NCBI GenBank assembly: GCA_020543525.1
Contig: JAHYIO010000001.1
Span: 1,798,001-1,862,000, forward strand
From: Coriolopsis trogii
Lineage: Eukaryota > Basidiomycota > Agaricomycetes > Polyporales > Polyporaceae
Reading direction: 5' to 3'
Length of the DNA stretch: 64,000 nt
The notes under the pieces were generated by a model, which was not told the origin of the DNA, searched no databases, and saw only the letters and a program-made list of their open reading frames with translations. Below are positions 41,053-52,146 of this stretch, in pieces; the stretch's first letter is position 1; the number at the start of each line of letters is the position of its first letter. The position numbers and the translations under genes are program-made.

Positions 41053-42585
41053 CTACAGCCGTGGCGGAGAACTACGGCCCTGCTGTCCCTCTAGTGCCGC
41101 CCGGTACAGCTCGAGCTCCTCGATGATGTTCGTGAGTGCGTTGACCTCCCACTTCCCGTACACGAACCCAATATACAGCATAGTCGTCGCAAGCCAGGCG
41201 AGCACGATGGTGATCAGAATGAACACCGGGTTCACGCGGGACGGAAACCACGCGGACGCGACGATCATGACGAGCAAGAGGAAAAGGGTGACGGAGAAAA
41301 TGGTGATCTGTAGACGGCCTTCGGACTGTGCGAAGCGATAACGTGCGGTAAGGGATGTGAGCGCCTCAGTGATGGACTCTGGAGAGACGTCCGTTTGCGA
41401 AGCTGGCTGAGGATTTGCCTGGGACGCGACGACGAAGGACTGGTCCTGCCTGGGAGACACGGGCACAGGGCCGCCAGCATCGCCGTCGTGGGGATCGTCG
41501 ATCGCGAACGTCGCCTCGAGTCCGAAGTGATCCGAGAACGAGAACGGATGGCGGGGGACGAGCTCGGTCATGACCACACGAGTGTCGACGGCGCGCAGGA
41601 CGGGCGCGCGCGCGCCCTTTGGCGGGTTCGTGGGCTGGCGAAAGAATATGTAGTCGAGACGCTTTCCCTGGAACTTGCGCGCGAGGGGCTCGAGGGGCTT
41701 CCCCGCAGAATATGAGTTAAGAGGGGAGTCGGCGGTGACCCCGTGCACGCGAATCGCGTCGTGCGGCGTAGGCGGGCGTGCGGGCGACGGGTCGGGCACT
41801 CCGGGATGCGTCGCGACCCAGGCGTCGGTGAGTCCGGCATGGTCGCGAATGAGGCTCATGGGCAATGTGCTGGGGACGCTATTGAAGTCACCCGCGGCGA
41901 TCACGTACCGACCGAGGTCTGCGGACTGGCGGGCAAGCTTGGCGAACTCCCATGCGTTCACGAGTCGGTGCGCTTTGTGATGCTCTGGGCCTTCGTCTCC
42001 CCCTTTGGCGAATAACTGTGGGCAACACATACGTCAAGTCTCATGATATGCAGTCGAATGGGACGGGGGGCGTACATGGGTATTGTAGACCTGGACTTGC
42101 CCTAGGATTGGGTGCGCAAAGAGGACGCTGGCGGCTGCCTTCCCAACGAACCAGTCTCCCGCAGCAACGTCAATTGGAGAGCCGTTGAGGGAGTAGGGGT
42201 GGATTGTCGCAGCGATTATGGGATAGCGAGAGAAGATGACCAGGCCTGCACCAAGTGCTCCGCTAGGACCATAGGTCGGCCTCCACCAAACGCCCTGTCT
42301 CGCGGTCGGTACGGCACGCACCTGTAGAAGAACTTGGAGTATGGTAGCTTCTTGGACACCGCTGCCCTCACGTACTCGAAGTCGGCAAAGACCCAAAGCT
42401 CCTGCAGCGTGATGACGTCGTAGTCGGACGAGGCTAGCGCATTTGCGATGGCAGCAATCCGGTCCGTTCGATGCTTTGACACATATTTCAAGCCCCTGAG
42501 AGGCAATAAGTGTACGTTGACGCATATACCTACATGAGACCTACCAGCAATTGAACGTGAGCAGTCGGAGACGAGTGTCGGACAT
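41053..42585 (-). CDS. ISC1: inositol phosphosphingolipid phospholipase C (neutral sphingomyelinase family)
   Basis: Exons 42585-42545, 42495-42322, 42262-42076 and 42015-41053 encode 454 residues. The endonuclease/exonuclease/phosphatase fold is shown by RLLTFNCWGLKYVS, TLQELWVF (catalytic Glu), VYNTHLFA, AAGDFNSVP (DxN) and SDHFGLEATF (the Asp-His pair). Two C-terminal helices (ITIFSVTLFLLLVMIVAS and NPVFILITIVLAWLATTML) anchor it in membranes as in yeast Isc1. The enzyme splits complex sphingolipids to ceramide and is involved in mitochondrial and ER stress. Phases close in all introns. Confidence 0.93.
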
Positions 42586-43160
42586 GGTATGAGAGGAAAG
42601 CTAAACAGGCGCCCCAGACGACGCACCATAAGCGCTCTATCGCGACTCTACACCTTCAAAACCATGCCCATCCCCTCACCCCAAACCCATCCACGTATCA
42701 AGCTCCATTCCGGCAATGCTGATGCATGGTGTGGTTATGATGACTCGTGGTGCACCAGGTACTTCGCTTGCAGTGCGCGACTTTGAAGCGTATGTTTACA
42801 AGCTGGCCAACAATGCGGAGTGACCATTCGTCAACTGTCCGAGTCTGCGTATCTGGGACAAGTGATTCCATGCCGCGGGGAAGCGGTGAGGCGAGAAGCA
42901 GACTCGAGGATGATGTCCTATGTACGTGGGCAGCGGTTGCTGATCGACACCATTCGGCCTCACTTGACACCTGCTATCCCATAGCTACTACTGGACACAT
43001 GCTTCTCAGGGCAATACATGCTATCTTCACCCTCCCCGTCCTTTTGTGCGATCCCCTACACAATCCCAGTGCACAGCACTACTTCTGGAATTGGGCAAGG
43101 ACACGAGGCGAATTGAGGAATGAGGTCTTCTCCAGGAGGAAGTCTGTCGCATCAGGACCG
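42586..43160. other. intergenic stretch, no gene seen
   Basis: Promoter of the phospholipase C gene and 3' flank of the esterase gene. Plus- and minus-strand frames at 42698-43190 overlap and have no support. Confidence 0.45.
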
Positions 43161-45513
43161 TCAGCTCAGTGTACGCGCTTTGCTCAATAAGTCATATGCA
43201 CCATCAGGAATCGCAGTGATGTTGCCTCGCATCAGCTGGAGCACCCTCGGCGAGGAAGCTTCGTATCGAGGCCATGGCGCTGATATCACATGAGCGGCGA
43301 TGTCATGGTATACCACGCAGTACACACCTCCCGGGTTGAGATCGTTCACGAATCTCACGTAGAAGTCGGCCATTTGGCTCGCGAACTCTTGCTCGACATC
43401 GGGGAAGTTCCCAAACAGCAGAATGAGCTCGGACGCGTGGAACACTGGACGCGTAGGTGGCATACATAATATACGTATCGTCAGCGCCCAGCACAGCCGT
43501 GAGCGAGGAAGAGAGACGCACCACCGCGCGTTGGGTCCTGCCCAGGAATGAATTCCTTAAAGAAGTACCCGAAGAGAGGCTGCGTCGAGGCAGCCTTCTG
43601 GAACAGCAGCCGACGCGGGGACAGGTACATATTGTCCGTGTACCAGGCCTCCGCACGGTCGAAGAGCGAGTCCCCCGTGTTGAACGCCCCGCCCAAACTC
43701 GAGTCGTTCGCAGGATAGAGCTTGTTGAGGGTGTCAAAGACGTCTTGTGAGACGGTAGACGGGTCGATAAGGAGATCTTTTATGAACGTGTCGAACCTGA
43801 CAGTCTCCTCTGCCGGAGCGATGCTCAAGTTCCGCACTGACCCACTGAAGGTAGTCCCTTCGTTGAGCTGGAGATGACGACGTCATCAGCCTGGCAATCG
43901 AACTAGAAGATGATCTGCTTACATTGGTGCCAGCGAGGATCGGGATGTGTAAGAAGTTCCCGCGCACAATGCGCTGTGATGGCCTTTCGGGCAGGAAGCT
44001 TCCTCGTGGACCGACTGCGGGTTGCCATAGCTGGCTGTTCAGGACTTCGTCTGTCATTGTATTTGTAACATTCAGAAGGGTCTGGATACATAACGTTATG
44101 AGTTCCTGCATAACTGCTCAGACACGATATGCTTACCTCGAAGGGGACCTTCTGCAGGCAAGCAAATGACGACGGTCCGTGTGGACAGCCCACCATTGAA
44201 GTTAAGCGGGCAAATGGGAAACCGGGCTCGTCGTAGCGGCTTGCGGGAGGCGCAGTTTTGCTGGATTGTAAAAGTAGTGAATAACAAAGAGGAGCGTAGG
44301 AGCCAACGTATATATCACTCACAACGGGCCGGTAGAAGAGTCGAATATCGCCGCTCTGAAGAGATTACTTGGCGATGGAAAGAGAACCTGCGCCTCTACA
44401 CTCCCAGCTCCTGCGGACTGTGGAACAAGGGTAAGCTATATAAAAGAACGCCTTGGCGTGGAACATACTTGACCCCATATCGTGACCTGCATACAGGCTG
44501 AGTGCCATCCATGTCAAAGAGTGTAAACCTGCGTACCTTCCGAGGGTCGCCACCGAACGCCAGGAGGTTGTTCTGCAGGAATATGAGAGCGGCACGCTGG
44601 TCCTGTAATCCCGCGTTAAGATCTTCCAGAGGCACGAATTTGCTCGCAAGCTATAACGGGCCCAAAATTTGGGCTCAGTAGGGATTCGCGCGGTTAGGCT
44701 ACGGAGCCACCTACGAAACCGAAGGTGTTAACGCGATAGTTCCTGCCAACCCCAGACTCGTGTCAACGTGTTGGCGTGCAGATTATTGCGCGGGAGACAT
44801 ACACGGAAACAAACATGATCGGCTTGCCAATCGCCAAGCTCCGCTCAATAAGGACTGAAAGCGGAGAGTGAGAACATTGACAACAATGCATCCAGAAACT
44901 GGCTAGACGCACATGTGGGATTAGTCGAAGGGTTAGAGGCCGCCCTACTTTCAGGTGTGAACGAATTTCGAGGTTTCAATGGAGGCTGACACGTCGGACC
45001 CACCCATTCATGAATGCACCACCCTATACGGTAACATGTTTAGACAGCATCACAGCGTTATTTCGTATGCCAATCCTCACGTAGAACCAGACCAGTACGG
45101 GAAGCTTCTCCGTTATGCTAATATTACTTGGGCGCCACACCTAGTTCAAGTTTGCCGGCAGTCGGTCGGGGTGAACCTGTAGGCAGAATACAACTCACAT
45201 TCAGGAATAAACAGTCCTCCGATATGGGTGCTCCCAAGGAATCAGAAGGCTCCTGGGGACAAGCGTTTCCAAAAGTCGAGGCATTCTGCACGCCTGTTGG
45301 CGGATCGAGGACGGGAACCGGGGATTTGAAGCGGAGAGCTCCTACGGGGGGCTGAGCGAAAGGTATGCCCAGCCAGCGGTCCAAGCCCGGGGAAATAGTC
45401 AGGCCAAGGAAGGTCCCTGAGGTAGTGCTGACTACAAGAGACGACGCAGCGGCATGAGATACTGGGAGAAAACGGGCAATGAGAGAAAGGATAGTCACAG
45501 CTGCCCGCGCCAT
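43161..45513 (-). CDS. secreted type-B carboxylesterase/lipase, 14 exons
   Basis: Exons 45513-45199, 45140-45081, 45023-45004, 44947-44913, 44854-44803, 44742-44715, 44650-44537, 44486-44469, 44417-44323, 44260-44137, 44105-43923, 43867-43522, 43444-43328 and 43279-43161 encode 541 residues with all phases closed. A signal peptide starts MARAAVTILSLIARF. Markers of the family: LGIPFAQPPVG, SEDCLFLN, GGAF (oxyanion hole, GGGF in most), VTIWGQSAGAGS (nucleophile) and GVFHASEL (His). Related basidiomycete enzymes hydrolyse sterol esters or triglycerides. Exons of 18, 20, 28 and 35 nt are unusual, and the intron 44136-44106 would be only 31 nt unless an upstream GTCCCC donor is used. TATATAAG lies 64 bases upstream of the ATG. 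Confidence 0.88.
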
Positions 45514-45576
45514 AGTTGCACCAGCGTCGAGTAGGTATGTGCGAACGGCGGAGGGCAACCATGTTTACTGGGCAGA

Positions 45577-45584
45577 CTTATATA
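45577..45584 (-). promoter_or_regulatory. TATA box of the esterase gene
   Basis: TATATAAG on the minus strand, 64 bases before the ATG at 45513. Position and sequence fit a core promoter of an inducible secreted enzyme. Confidence 0.6.
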
Positions 45585-45609
45585 GGGAATGGCCAACAGA
45601 GACCCGCAC

Positions 45610-46022
45610 CTAGCGGGTGGCGGTCCCGGGAAAGCAACAACCTGAGAGGATCCTCTCTCATGTGTCTGACTGTACTCTAGCACATGAGCTTACTGGAACG
45701 CATTCGAGAAATACGAAAAACTCACTTAGCTCCCTAAATCCCTGCGAAGTTTGCAGACGCTTCCACGGCTCGTGCACAAACGTACCCGACAGGGTGGTCG
45801 GACACAGTGCGGGCGTATGTTTAGGAACAGGCCGTGGGGGAATCTCCTGGTGATCCAACCACGGGATCTCTCGGTCGCCCGAGTGCGTCCCATGTGCCGT
45901 ACGGTAGGATGGACGAAGGTGCTCAAATGCACTCGAAGCCGAGGAAAGTAGGACGAGGATGAGCGTTCTGATAATAGCACAAGGGAGAAGAATGCACTGC
46001 GAGGATGGGAAGACGGATTCAT
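45610..46022 (-). pseudogene. small secreted-protein-like ORF without in-frame start
   Basis: One minus-strand frame reads a strong signal peptide (CAIIRTLILVLLSSASSAFEH) and about 60 polar residues (REIPWLDHQEIPPRPVPKH). At CTAA|GTGAGT (donor near 45725) it can be spliced to 45641, ending SCCFPGTATR-stop at 45610. No ATG is in that frame; the nearest ATG (46022) is in a neighbouring frame that has no signal peptide and runs to 45726. A one-base shift near 45997 would restore a normal secreted protein. It is either a broken small secreted protein gene or a model missing a 5' exon. Confidence 0.4.
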
Positions 46023-46377
46023 GACGGAACGGCTTAATATAGGATGTCTAGCCTGATCCGTATATCTTTAGATACTCTATCGAAGAAGAGCATCCAAGCT
46101 TCGGGCTTCTACGATGAAGAAAAAACGCTACAGCAAAACCGGTGCTCACCGGACCTAGATACAAGTTGTACTCCTTCAAGCATGCCACTGATAGCTCTTG
46201 AGTGGATCACCGTATGCTCCGAGTTGTCATGTCTAGCAGTTCTTTACCTTATATTAGCCCTGTAAGCAACATATTACGGGTAGTCACTGAGAATATATAG
46301 CATGACATCGCCACTAATCAATGTATTCGAACGTATTACGAAAAATCGTACGTTGACTCCAGGGCGTAATCTTACAT
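46023..46377. other. intergenic stretch, no gene seen
   Basis: AT-richer than its surroundings, with no recognisable gene. 3' flank of IMP1. Confidence 0.45.
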
Positions 46378-47008
46378 CTAGTCAGCAGAGCATAATAAAT
46401 GGCCAAGGAGACGACGCACCCTTGCCCATAGTTTCCCTCTGACGAGTCCGAGGGGAACAGGCCCATACATGCGGGAGTCCCTCGAATATGGTAGGTTGTC
46501 GCCAGTGACCCATATATGGTTCCTGGGGACCACAACATGTTCGGTAGAGGGTGCGTACTGGCCTGTTGGATCCACGCAGACCGTGTCCCCAGGTAGACCA
46601 GTGATCCGCTTGCAGACAGGTCGACTTGGATCCAGCGGGGAAATGTAGGTCACGAGATCTCCTCTGGAAAGACGGTTGACGTCGATCCACTTCAGCTCTA
46701 TGACACTCTCTCCCGTAATATTCATGGTGGGGAGCATCGAAGGACCCTCCACCTAGCAAGACAAAGGTCAGGCAAGGCGCGACAAAGTGATTTTGGGGTG
46801 AACTATGAAGGACGTACCCAGGAGATTGTCACGACATGGTCCAAAAACAGATGAATCGCACATGCAACGTTCACCGCCTGATGCTGAGCTGGTGAGCATC
46901 CCCAAACGATGCCTATGACAACACTACCTGCAGACTCCGGTAGGGGAGGGTCGTATACCAGAACCGTGGACTAGATAGCCTCGCATACGTCCCATCCCAA
47001 AGTCCCAT
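46378..47008 (-). CDS. IMP1: mitochondrial inner membrane protease subunit 1
   Basis: Exons 47008-46928, 46877-46818 and 46752-46378 encode 171 residues (yeast Imp1 has 190). The S26 signal-peptidase motifs are complete: EGPSMLPTMN with the catalytic Ser, PVCKRITGLPGD with the general-base Lys, and GDNLPYSRDSRMYGPVPL. One N-terminal helix (NVACAIHLFLDHVVTISW) fits the inner-membrane anchor. Imp1 trims sorting signals of intermembrane-space proteins. The start ATG at 47008 is the only one in frame after the preceding stop region. It is divergent from ELP4 with about 220 bases between starts. Confidence 0.93.
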
Positions 47009-47227
47009 ACAAAATTTTCTCAAGTAGGCCCTCCAGATCATCTTGCTTATGGTAGAGGCGAGGCGAGAACTAGCAGTGCAAAGCAGCGGTCATGACAGAC
47101 AAGGGGCAAGTTGCACATACACAGGCGTCAAACCCGCGAGCGCGCTCCGACCTCTTGCAGTTCCTCAGGCTCTGTGTCCGTGCGCGAGGTCGCGCCTTCG
47201 CTTTCGCCCACGGTGTCCTCTCGCGCA
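47009..47227. promoter_or_regulatory. 219-bp divergent promoter IMP1 / ELP4
   Basis: Short shared intergenic region between two housekeeping genes; no TATA box seen. Confidence 0.5.
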
Positions 47228-48787
47228 ATGTCTGCGTTCAAGCGTCGCACGACGTCAGAACAGCCCACACTCCCACCCGGGACAAGGACCTCGCCAGGCT
47301 CTACTGCGACGACCATCACATCGACCGGCATTCCATCCCTCGACGACATCCTTGGCGGTGGTCTTCCGCTTTCCTGCTCACTCCTTGTCCTCGCGCCAGA
47401 TGCGCACTCCGCGTACGGAGAATTAGTTGTCAAATATTTTGCGGCACAAGGACTTGCGTGCGGGCAGCGTGTATGCGTAGTGGACCCGCGTCCGCATGCC
47501 TTCCTCTCCGAATGCATGTGGATCCCCAGCTCGCTCGCGCAGGAGAGCGCGCCGTCCACTACCAACACGTCGCCATCAACACCGGCGGAGGATGAAGAAG
47601 ACGAGCGGGCCTCGGAACACGACACGAAAATCAAGATAGCATGGCGGTACGAGCAGATGAAGCAGTTCCAGACTACGGTGCAGTCCTCGAGCCAGTACGT
47701 CGCCGTTTGTGCTGACCACGATCTGGCGATGCGACGAGTGACCAGGATGTATCTCCGAAAGGTCCACGGACGACTTTTGCCGCACGTTTGACTTGACATA
47801 CCGGATACCTGAGTCAGCGATCAACCTCGCTCGTGCCGAAGGACGATTCTTGGAAGTGCGACCGGACGATGAGCCTGTGGCGGGGTCGTCCAGTTGCCGC
47901 AGGGTGTTAGGGCGCGTCTCGGAGATCCTGAGCAAGATGGAGACGGAACCCGCATCGCCAATTGCCACCCGCATATGCATACCCGCCTTGGGCTCGTACG
48001 AATGGGGAGACATTTCGCCTTCGGTACGTCAATTTAAGCAACTCATTTCGACACGCATGATGGATCTTGCGGCCCACAGGAGATATGTTACTTCCTGCTT
48101 TCTCTACGTGCACTCTTGCGCCGCAACCCTCGGACATGCGCCGCCGTATGTATGCCGCCGCATCTATGTCAGGAGACATATGGTGGCCCGGGCTGGGTAC
48201 AGAAGCTCGGCTGGCTCACAGACGCATCTATCACCCTCGCTGCATTCACCGGTACGTTCTCATATGCTCGCTACCGGCCAACTCGGGGAACTCATTGCCA
48301 TACTCTTTCAGCAAACCCCACGCTCACGGCCATGTTCTCGTCACATCATGGCTTGGTCCACATACACTCGTTGCCTGCTCCGCACACGCTGCTACCGCCG
48401 AGCGACAAGTTCTCTACCCTCCGCGGTCTGACATCGTCGGGAGAGAACAACCTGGCGTTCAAATGCATGCGTAAACGACTCATCTTCGAGACCCTGCATT
48501 TAGATGTTGACGGAGGAGTTGGGGAACGACGGACCGCGCCCTCCGCTAACGCTATGGTGTTGGATGTTGGAGTAGCTCATAAGCACGACCACGAACACAG
48601 CAATCATGACCATGGTGTTTCCTCCGTCGCGGCTGTGCAGATACAGCTGGAGCAAGTACAAGTTGGAACATCCGCTATCGATGACAGCGCACCGCAGGGC
48701 GGAAAGACTGAGAGTGGGGTGAAAAAAGCAAAGGCAAAGAAGAGAGTTGCATTCTTCTCGGACAAACCGGACTTATATGACTTCTAA
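47228..48787 (+). CDS. ELP4: Elongator complex subunit 4
   Basis: Exons 47228-47694, 47762-48023, 48080-48251 and 48312-48787 encode 458 residues. The PAXNEB/Elp4 features are the start TSTGIPSLDDILGGGLPL (RecA-like, degenerate Walker A), STDDFCRTFDLTYRIPESA, YEWGD, and LIFETLHLDVDGG near the end. Elp4 forms the hexameric Elp456 ring of Elongator, needed for wobble-uridine modification of tRNA. The C-terminal part has a His-rich loop (HKHDHEHSNHDH) that may bind metal. The intron 1 acceptor (CGAAAG) was chosen because it alone gives the conserved STDDFCR frame. Confidence 0.94.
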
Positions 48788-49221
48788 CCATGTATTGTCT
48801 GATAGATATTCATCAGTGTAGCCATATGTACATGTCCGACGCAATTGCTGTAAGGCGAGATGTGGTGTCGAACTTCGACTTGTCCACTATGAGTAACGTA
48901 GCTCCTGCGATTTATCGCAAGGCTCGGCGTTTCCGACATGACGACGGATCGATGAGAGTGATAAATCTGCTTGTTGTCGATGATGATTCGTGCTTACGAT
49001 ACAGATGATGTTTGACGAAGAAGTGTTCGCATGGGAGAGGAAAGCACGAAAGCATTGGGAAAACACGGGAGCGTATGCGAGTCGTTTTGATCGTAGATAG
49101 TCGTGGTCGCTTCGTGGAGCTCAAAACGGACAATGGCGGGCTGTGCTTAAATACTCATCAGCATTCAAACGCTCACCCTGAGGAGATGGTTGACGAAGTC
49201 ATCTCGCTGCACGTACCGTCA
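48788..49221. other. convergent intergenic region, no gene seen
   Basis: Between the stop codons of ELP4 and the F-box gene. Nothing recognised. Confidence 0.45.
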
Positions 49222-50775
49222 CTATGACGCTCGAGAACCTCCAGCATAAATCATCCGTATCGCGGGCGGCGGAATGTCCTGTTCCCTCTGGGCGTTCATC
49301 TTCCTGCATTCAAGCAACAATTCCCGAAGTGTCGTCAGGTGCTGCTGGCCCTCGCCTCCACCCTCTACGCTCTCCTCTTCGTCATCCTCTTCTTCGTCCT
49401 CCGGGTCCTCGGGGAGGGTGCCCAAGGTCGCGCCCGTACAGTCCTCGAGTCGGACGCCCTCCCGCCTACATTGATTCTCCCATCGCACCCACCGATCGAA
49501 GCACTGCTGGCTGGGGCCGTTATTCTTCTCGAGGTCTGAAAGGAGCGTTGTGTTCAGGACGCGGATGCGTTGAAGACGCGGGAAGTTCCTCTTGTTGAGG
49601 GCAGCGAAGTTGACGTCGTTCTGGCGCTGAATGGAGTGGGTTACGAATGGGTTGACCTTGCTGTAGTTCGCCGCGTACCCGACGCCGAACGCGTACATGA
49701 GGTGATGCAGCCCAATGGTCGTGATGTTGGGGTGTGGCTGATGGACGAGGAAGCTCTCGAGGAAAGGATGGTTCTCCCAACCAGGAATGCGCCAGTCAGG
49801 ATTGAAGGTGAACGTCTCGAGGAGGGGACAGAGGTCGAGGATTGTCGGGACGTCAAGGGCAGGGACGCAGTTCAGGTCGAGGAAGGTGAGTTCCGAACCA
49901 TGCTCCTGTAGGAACTCGACTAAGTCCGGCAAATCTTCTCGGAAGTTGACGAAGTCGAGGCTGAGCAGCCTCAGCGACGGGAGGTGCCAGCCAATCGCCT
50001 GCTCTATGAAGTCCTGAAACGCCCCCCGGAGGGAGAGGTTCTGGAGGGATGGCAGAGTGAGCTCCAAGTCTCCTGCCGCTCCTAGTCGGATGTGTTCCGG
50101 TGGATTGCCCTCGAACTCTATTTGGATGGTCATCAAGTTTGGGAGGCATTGCAGCATGAATATGAGCTTCGCGAGCGATGGTGTAGGGATGTTGATCTGA
50201 AGAACCCGTAGGGTACGAGCTGCGAAAGTGCAGAGGGCGTGGGCTACAGCCGAAAGCGAGTGGGAGAGAGGCCAATTGACGATGAATATCTCCAACTTGC
50301 GACAGTGCTGTATAATTGATACCAAGGAATTCTGCGTAATCTCCAAGGTGGATCCGCTCCCTGCAAAGTAACGAGTGGCATGCAGCCGTCTCGTCCACCG
50401 ACCGATGTCGCTATGGTGGTCCATGAGAGTGCATAAACGCTGGACATTGTGAGGGTTGCTGAAGAAGAGGGAGCGATAACAGAATTCGTAACCCAACCGC
50501 CGCCAGTTCCTACAAGTTGCCATGATGGCCTGAAAACCGATTGGCATCGCGGAACTCACAAGGGACGTCTCACGCACCTTCTTCGTTGCATAACTTCTCC
50601 TCTGGGCGGTATTCACGTTCTCCTGTGCGGACCGGAGAGACCAGTCTCCGTATAACGTCTTGAACCATGCTGATTCGGAAAAGGCTGTCGGGAGGACGGG
50701 TTCAAAGAAGTCGGCATCCTCGACCGCCATCTCGAAGATATCTAGCCACAGCTCATCGGGGAGGTTATTGATCAT
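49222..50775 (-). CDS. F-box / leucine-rich repeat protein
   Basis: A single uninterrupted exon of 517 residues, rare in this intron-rich window. The N-terminus NNLPDELWLDIFEMAVED is an F-box. After a gap come degenerate leucine-rich repeats (for example LPSLQNLSLRG, LPSLRLLSLDFV, LTFLDLNCVPAL). A Glu/Asp-rich stretch (EDPEDEEEDDEEE) lies near residues 465-480. F-box proteins recruit substrates to SCF ubiquitin ligases; this type is strongly expanded in Agaricomycetes and individual substrates are unknown. Confidence 0.93.
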   Translation of the reverse strand: MINNLPDELWLDIFEMAVEDADFFEPVLPTAFSESAWFKTLYGDWSLRSAQENVNTAQRRSYATKKVRETSLVSSAMPIGFQAIMATCRNWRRLGYEFCYRSLFFSNPHNVQRLCTLMDHHSDIGRWTRRLHATRYFAGSGSTLEITQNSLVSIIQHCRKLEIFIVNWPLSHSLSAVAHALCTFAARTLRVLQINIPTPSLAKLIFMLQCLPNLMTIQIEFEGNPPEHIRLGAAGDLELTLPSLQNLSLRGAFQDFIEQAIGWHLPSLRLLSLDFVNFREDLPDLVEFLQEHGSELTFLDLNCVPALDVPTILDLCPLLETFTFNPDWRIPGWENHPFLESFLVHQPHPNITTIGLHHLMYAFGVGYAANYSKVNPFVTHSIQRQNDVNFAALNKRNFPRLQRIRVLNTTLLSDLEKNNGPSQQCFDRWVRWENQCRREGVRLEDCTGATLGTLPEDPEDEEEDDEEESVEGGGEGQQHLTTLRELLLECRKMNAQREQDIPPPAIRMIYAGGSRAS

Positions 50776-51642
50776 AATCGAGTGAATACAGCGACAACCA
50801 GAAGTAGAGGAAGAAGGGTAGAGTTAGAGCCTCGAGGAAAACGAGTGATCACATAAGTGCACCGTCAGGATGATTGACGGTGAGGTCGAGAGCAAAGACA
50901 ACGAGGCGCTTGCCGAACATCCGACTAAGGTTGGGCTCATCCACGGACCTCCACTTCGTTTATAATAGGCGCTGCCCTCCGTGACAAAATGTTGTAAATC
51001 TATCTTGAATTCAGAATGTCGTAGATCTAGGAATCGGGTTCCTATATTTCGTTCAAAATCTCCTTCCACAGAAAAAATAGGAAGTACTTTGTTTCTCCGG
51101 GAAGATGTAGAGATGAAGATAGATTTACAAGCATAAGGGGTGACATTCGGGGGAGTTAACAGTAGCAAGCGCCCGAAGCGAAAATAGAGTATACGAGACG
51201 GACGGCTGAGCTCTGCAGGAGCCGTGTCTCCCCAGTGCCCCCGGGCTGTCCTCCTACCGGAACTACTCCTCTGCTCATGCCACCAAGGGCTGGGCAGTGG
51301 AGGAGGGCTAATCTGGGCAAATATGCTCAGCAATGCCGGCGTTCAATAGAACATATATAGTATTCTTGACCGTATATTCGCTACCTTACAGCTCTAGTAG
51401 TACTTGTGACTCTCATACACATTAGTAGTAGTATATAAAGAATGCATACCTAGCACGAATCATGTATGGATCGCATCGACATCAGCATAGGAATTATCCT
51501 CAAGGAAGCGCCGAGGTAAGGTAGCACAGTAACGTTTCGTCACATAGAGTCACCCATCATAACGGTCCAAGCGAAGTGGAGGTCCGTGGATGAGCCCAAC
51601 CTTACCATCCCCCCGGTCCGTAGCGCCGAGCGCAACATTGTA
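50776..51642. other. intergenic stretch, no confident gene
   Basis: A minus-strand frame of 169 codons at 50824-51333 is open, but its product (Ser/Pro/Arg-rich) shows no domain and no splice structure; I do not call it. The rest is AT-richer and leads into a TIR element. Confidence 0.4.
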
Positions 51643-52097
51643 CAGTGACGGCCGTTATTGATGCAACCCCCCCTTTTCGGAAGGTCGTTCTCATCTGCCA
51701 GAATTGCCTCTATTCCAGTGCTATCCTGATGCTGCCCGTCTTGTATTCAGCCCGCCTTTTGTCAAATGCCCTCAGAATTCCTAGCATAGACAATACATGA
51801 CTCTACAATGACACAGTGATATTTTCCAGCTAATATTTGAGGTGCTAGAACTAGGGTCCAGGATTACTCAGTGCAGCTTCAATTGATTTTGTCAATGGGC
51901 CAATATCATTCGTAAAGTAATGCCTAGTGTATAGAGAGTAGATTCTGCCGACAAACGCAAGTAAAAAAGGCCTGTATGATGTGAACAAGCAGAGCCCTGC
52001 CCAATTAGCGCCGGGACGAAGCTGGAATAGCGGTGGTTTTGGCGGATGGGAACGACCTTCCGAAAAGGGGGGGTTGCATCAATAACGGCCGTCACTG
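51643..52097. mobile_element. 455-bp MITE with perfect 48-bp TIRs
   Basis: The left TIR 51643-51690 starts CAGTGACGGCCGTTATTGAT and is repeated without mismatch in inverted orientation at 52050-52097. TA flanks both ends (51641-51642 and 52098-52099). CAGTG ends and a TA duplication are typical of Tc1/mariner-type elements. The interior of about 360 bp is AT-rich and encodes no transposase. Identity of the arms suggests recent insertion or active use by a transposase elsewhere in the genome. It ends 49 bases from the TRM44 stop codon. Confidence 0.9.
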
Positions 52098-52146
52098 TAT
52101 GAACACTGTATGCTAAGTACCAGTACATACAAAACTTCAGAGGAGA

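Noticed and set aside
50824..51333. 169-codon minus-strand frame
   Set aside because: Ser/Pro/Arg-rich, no domain, and no intron in a genome where most genes are spliced; left uncalled.
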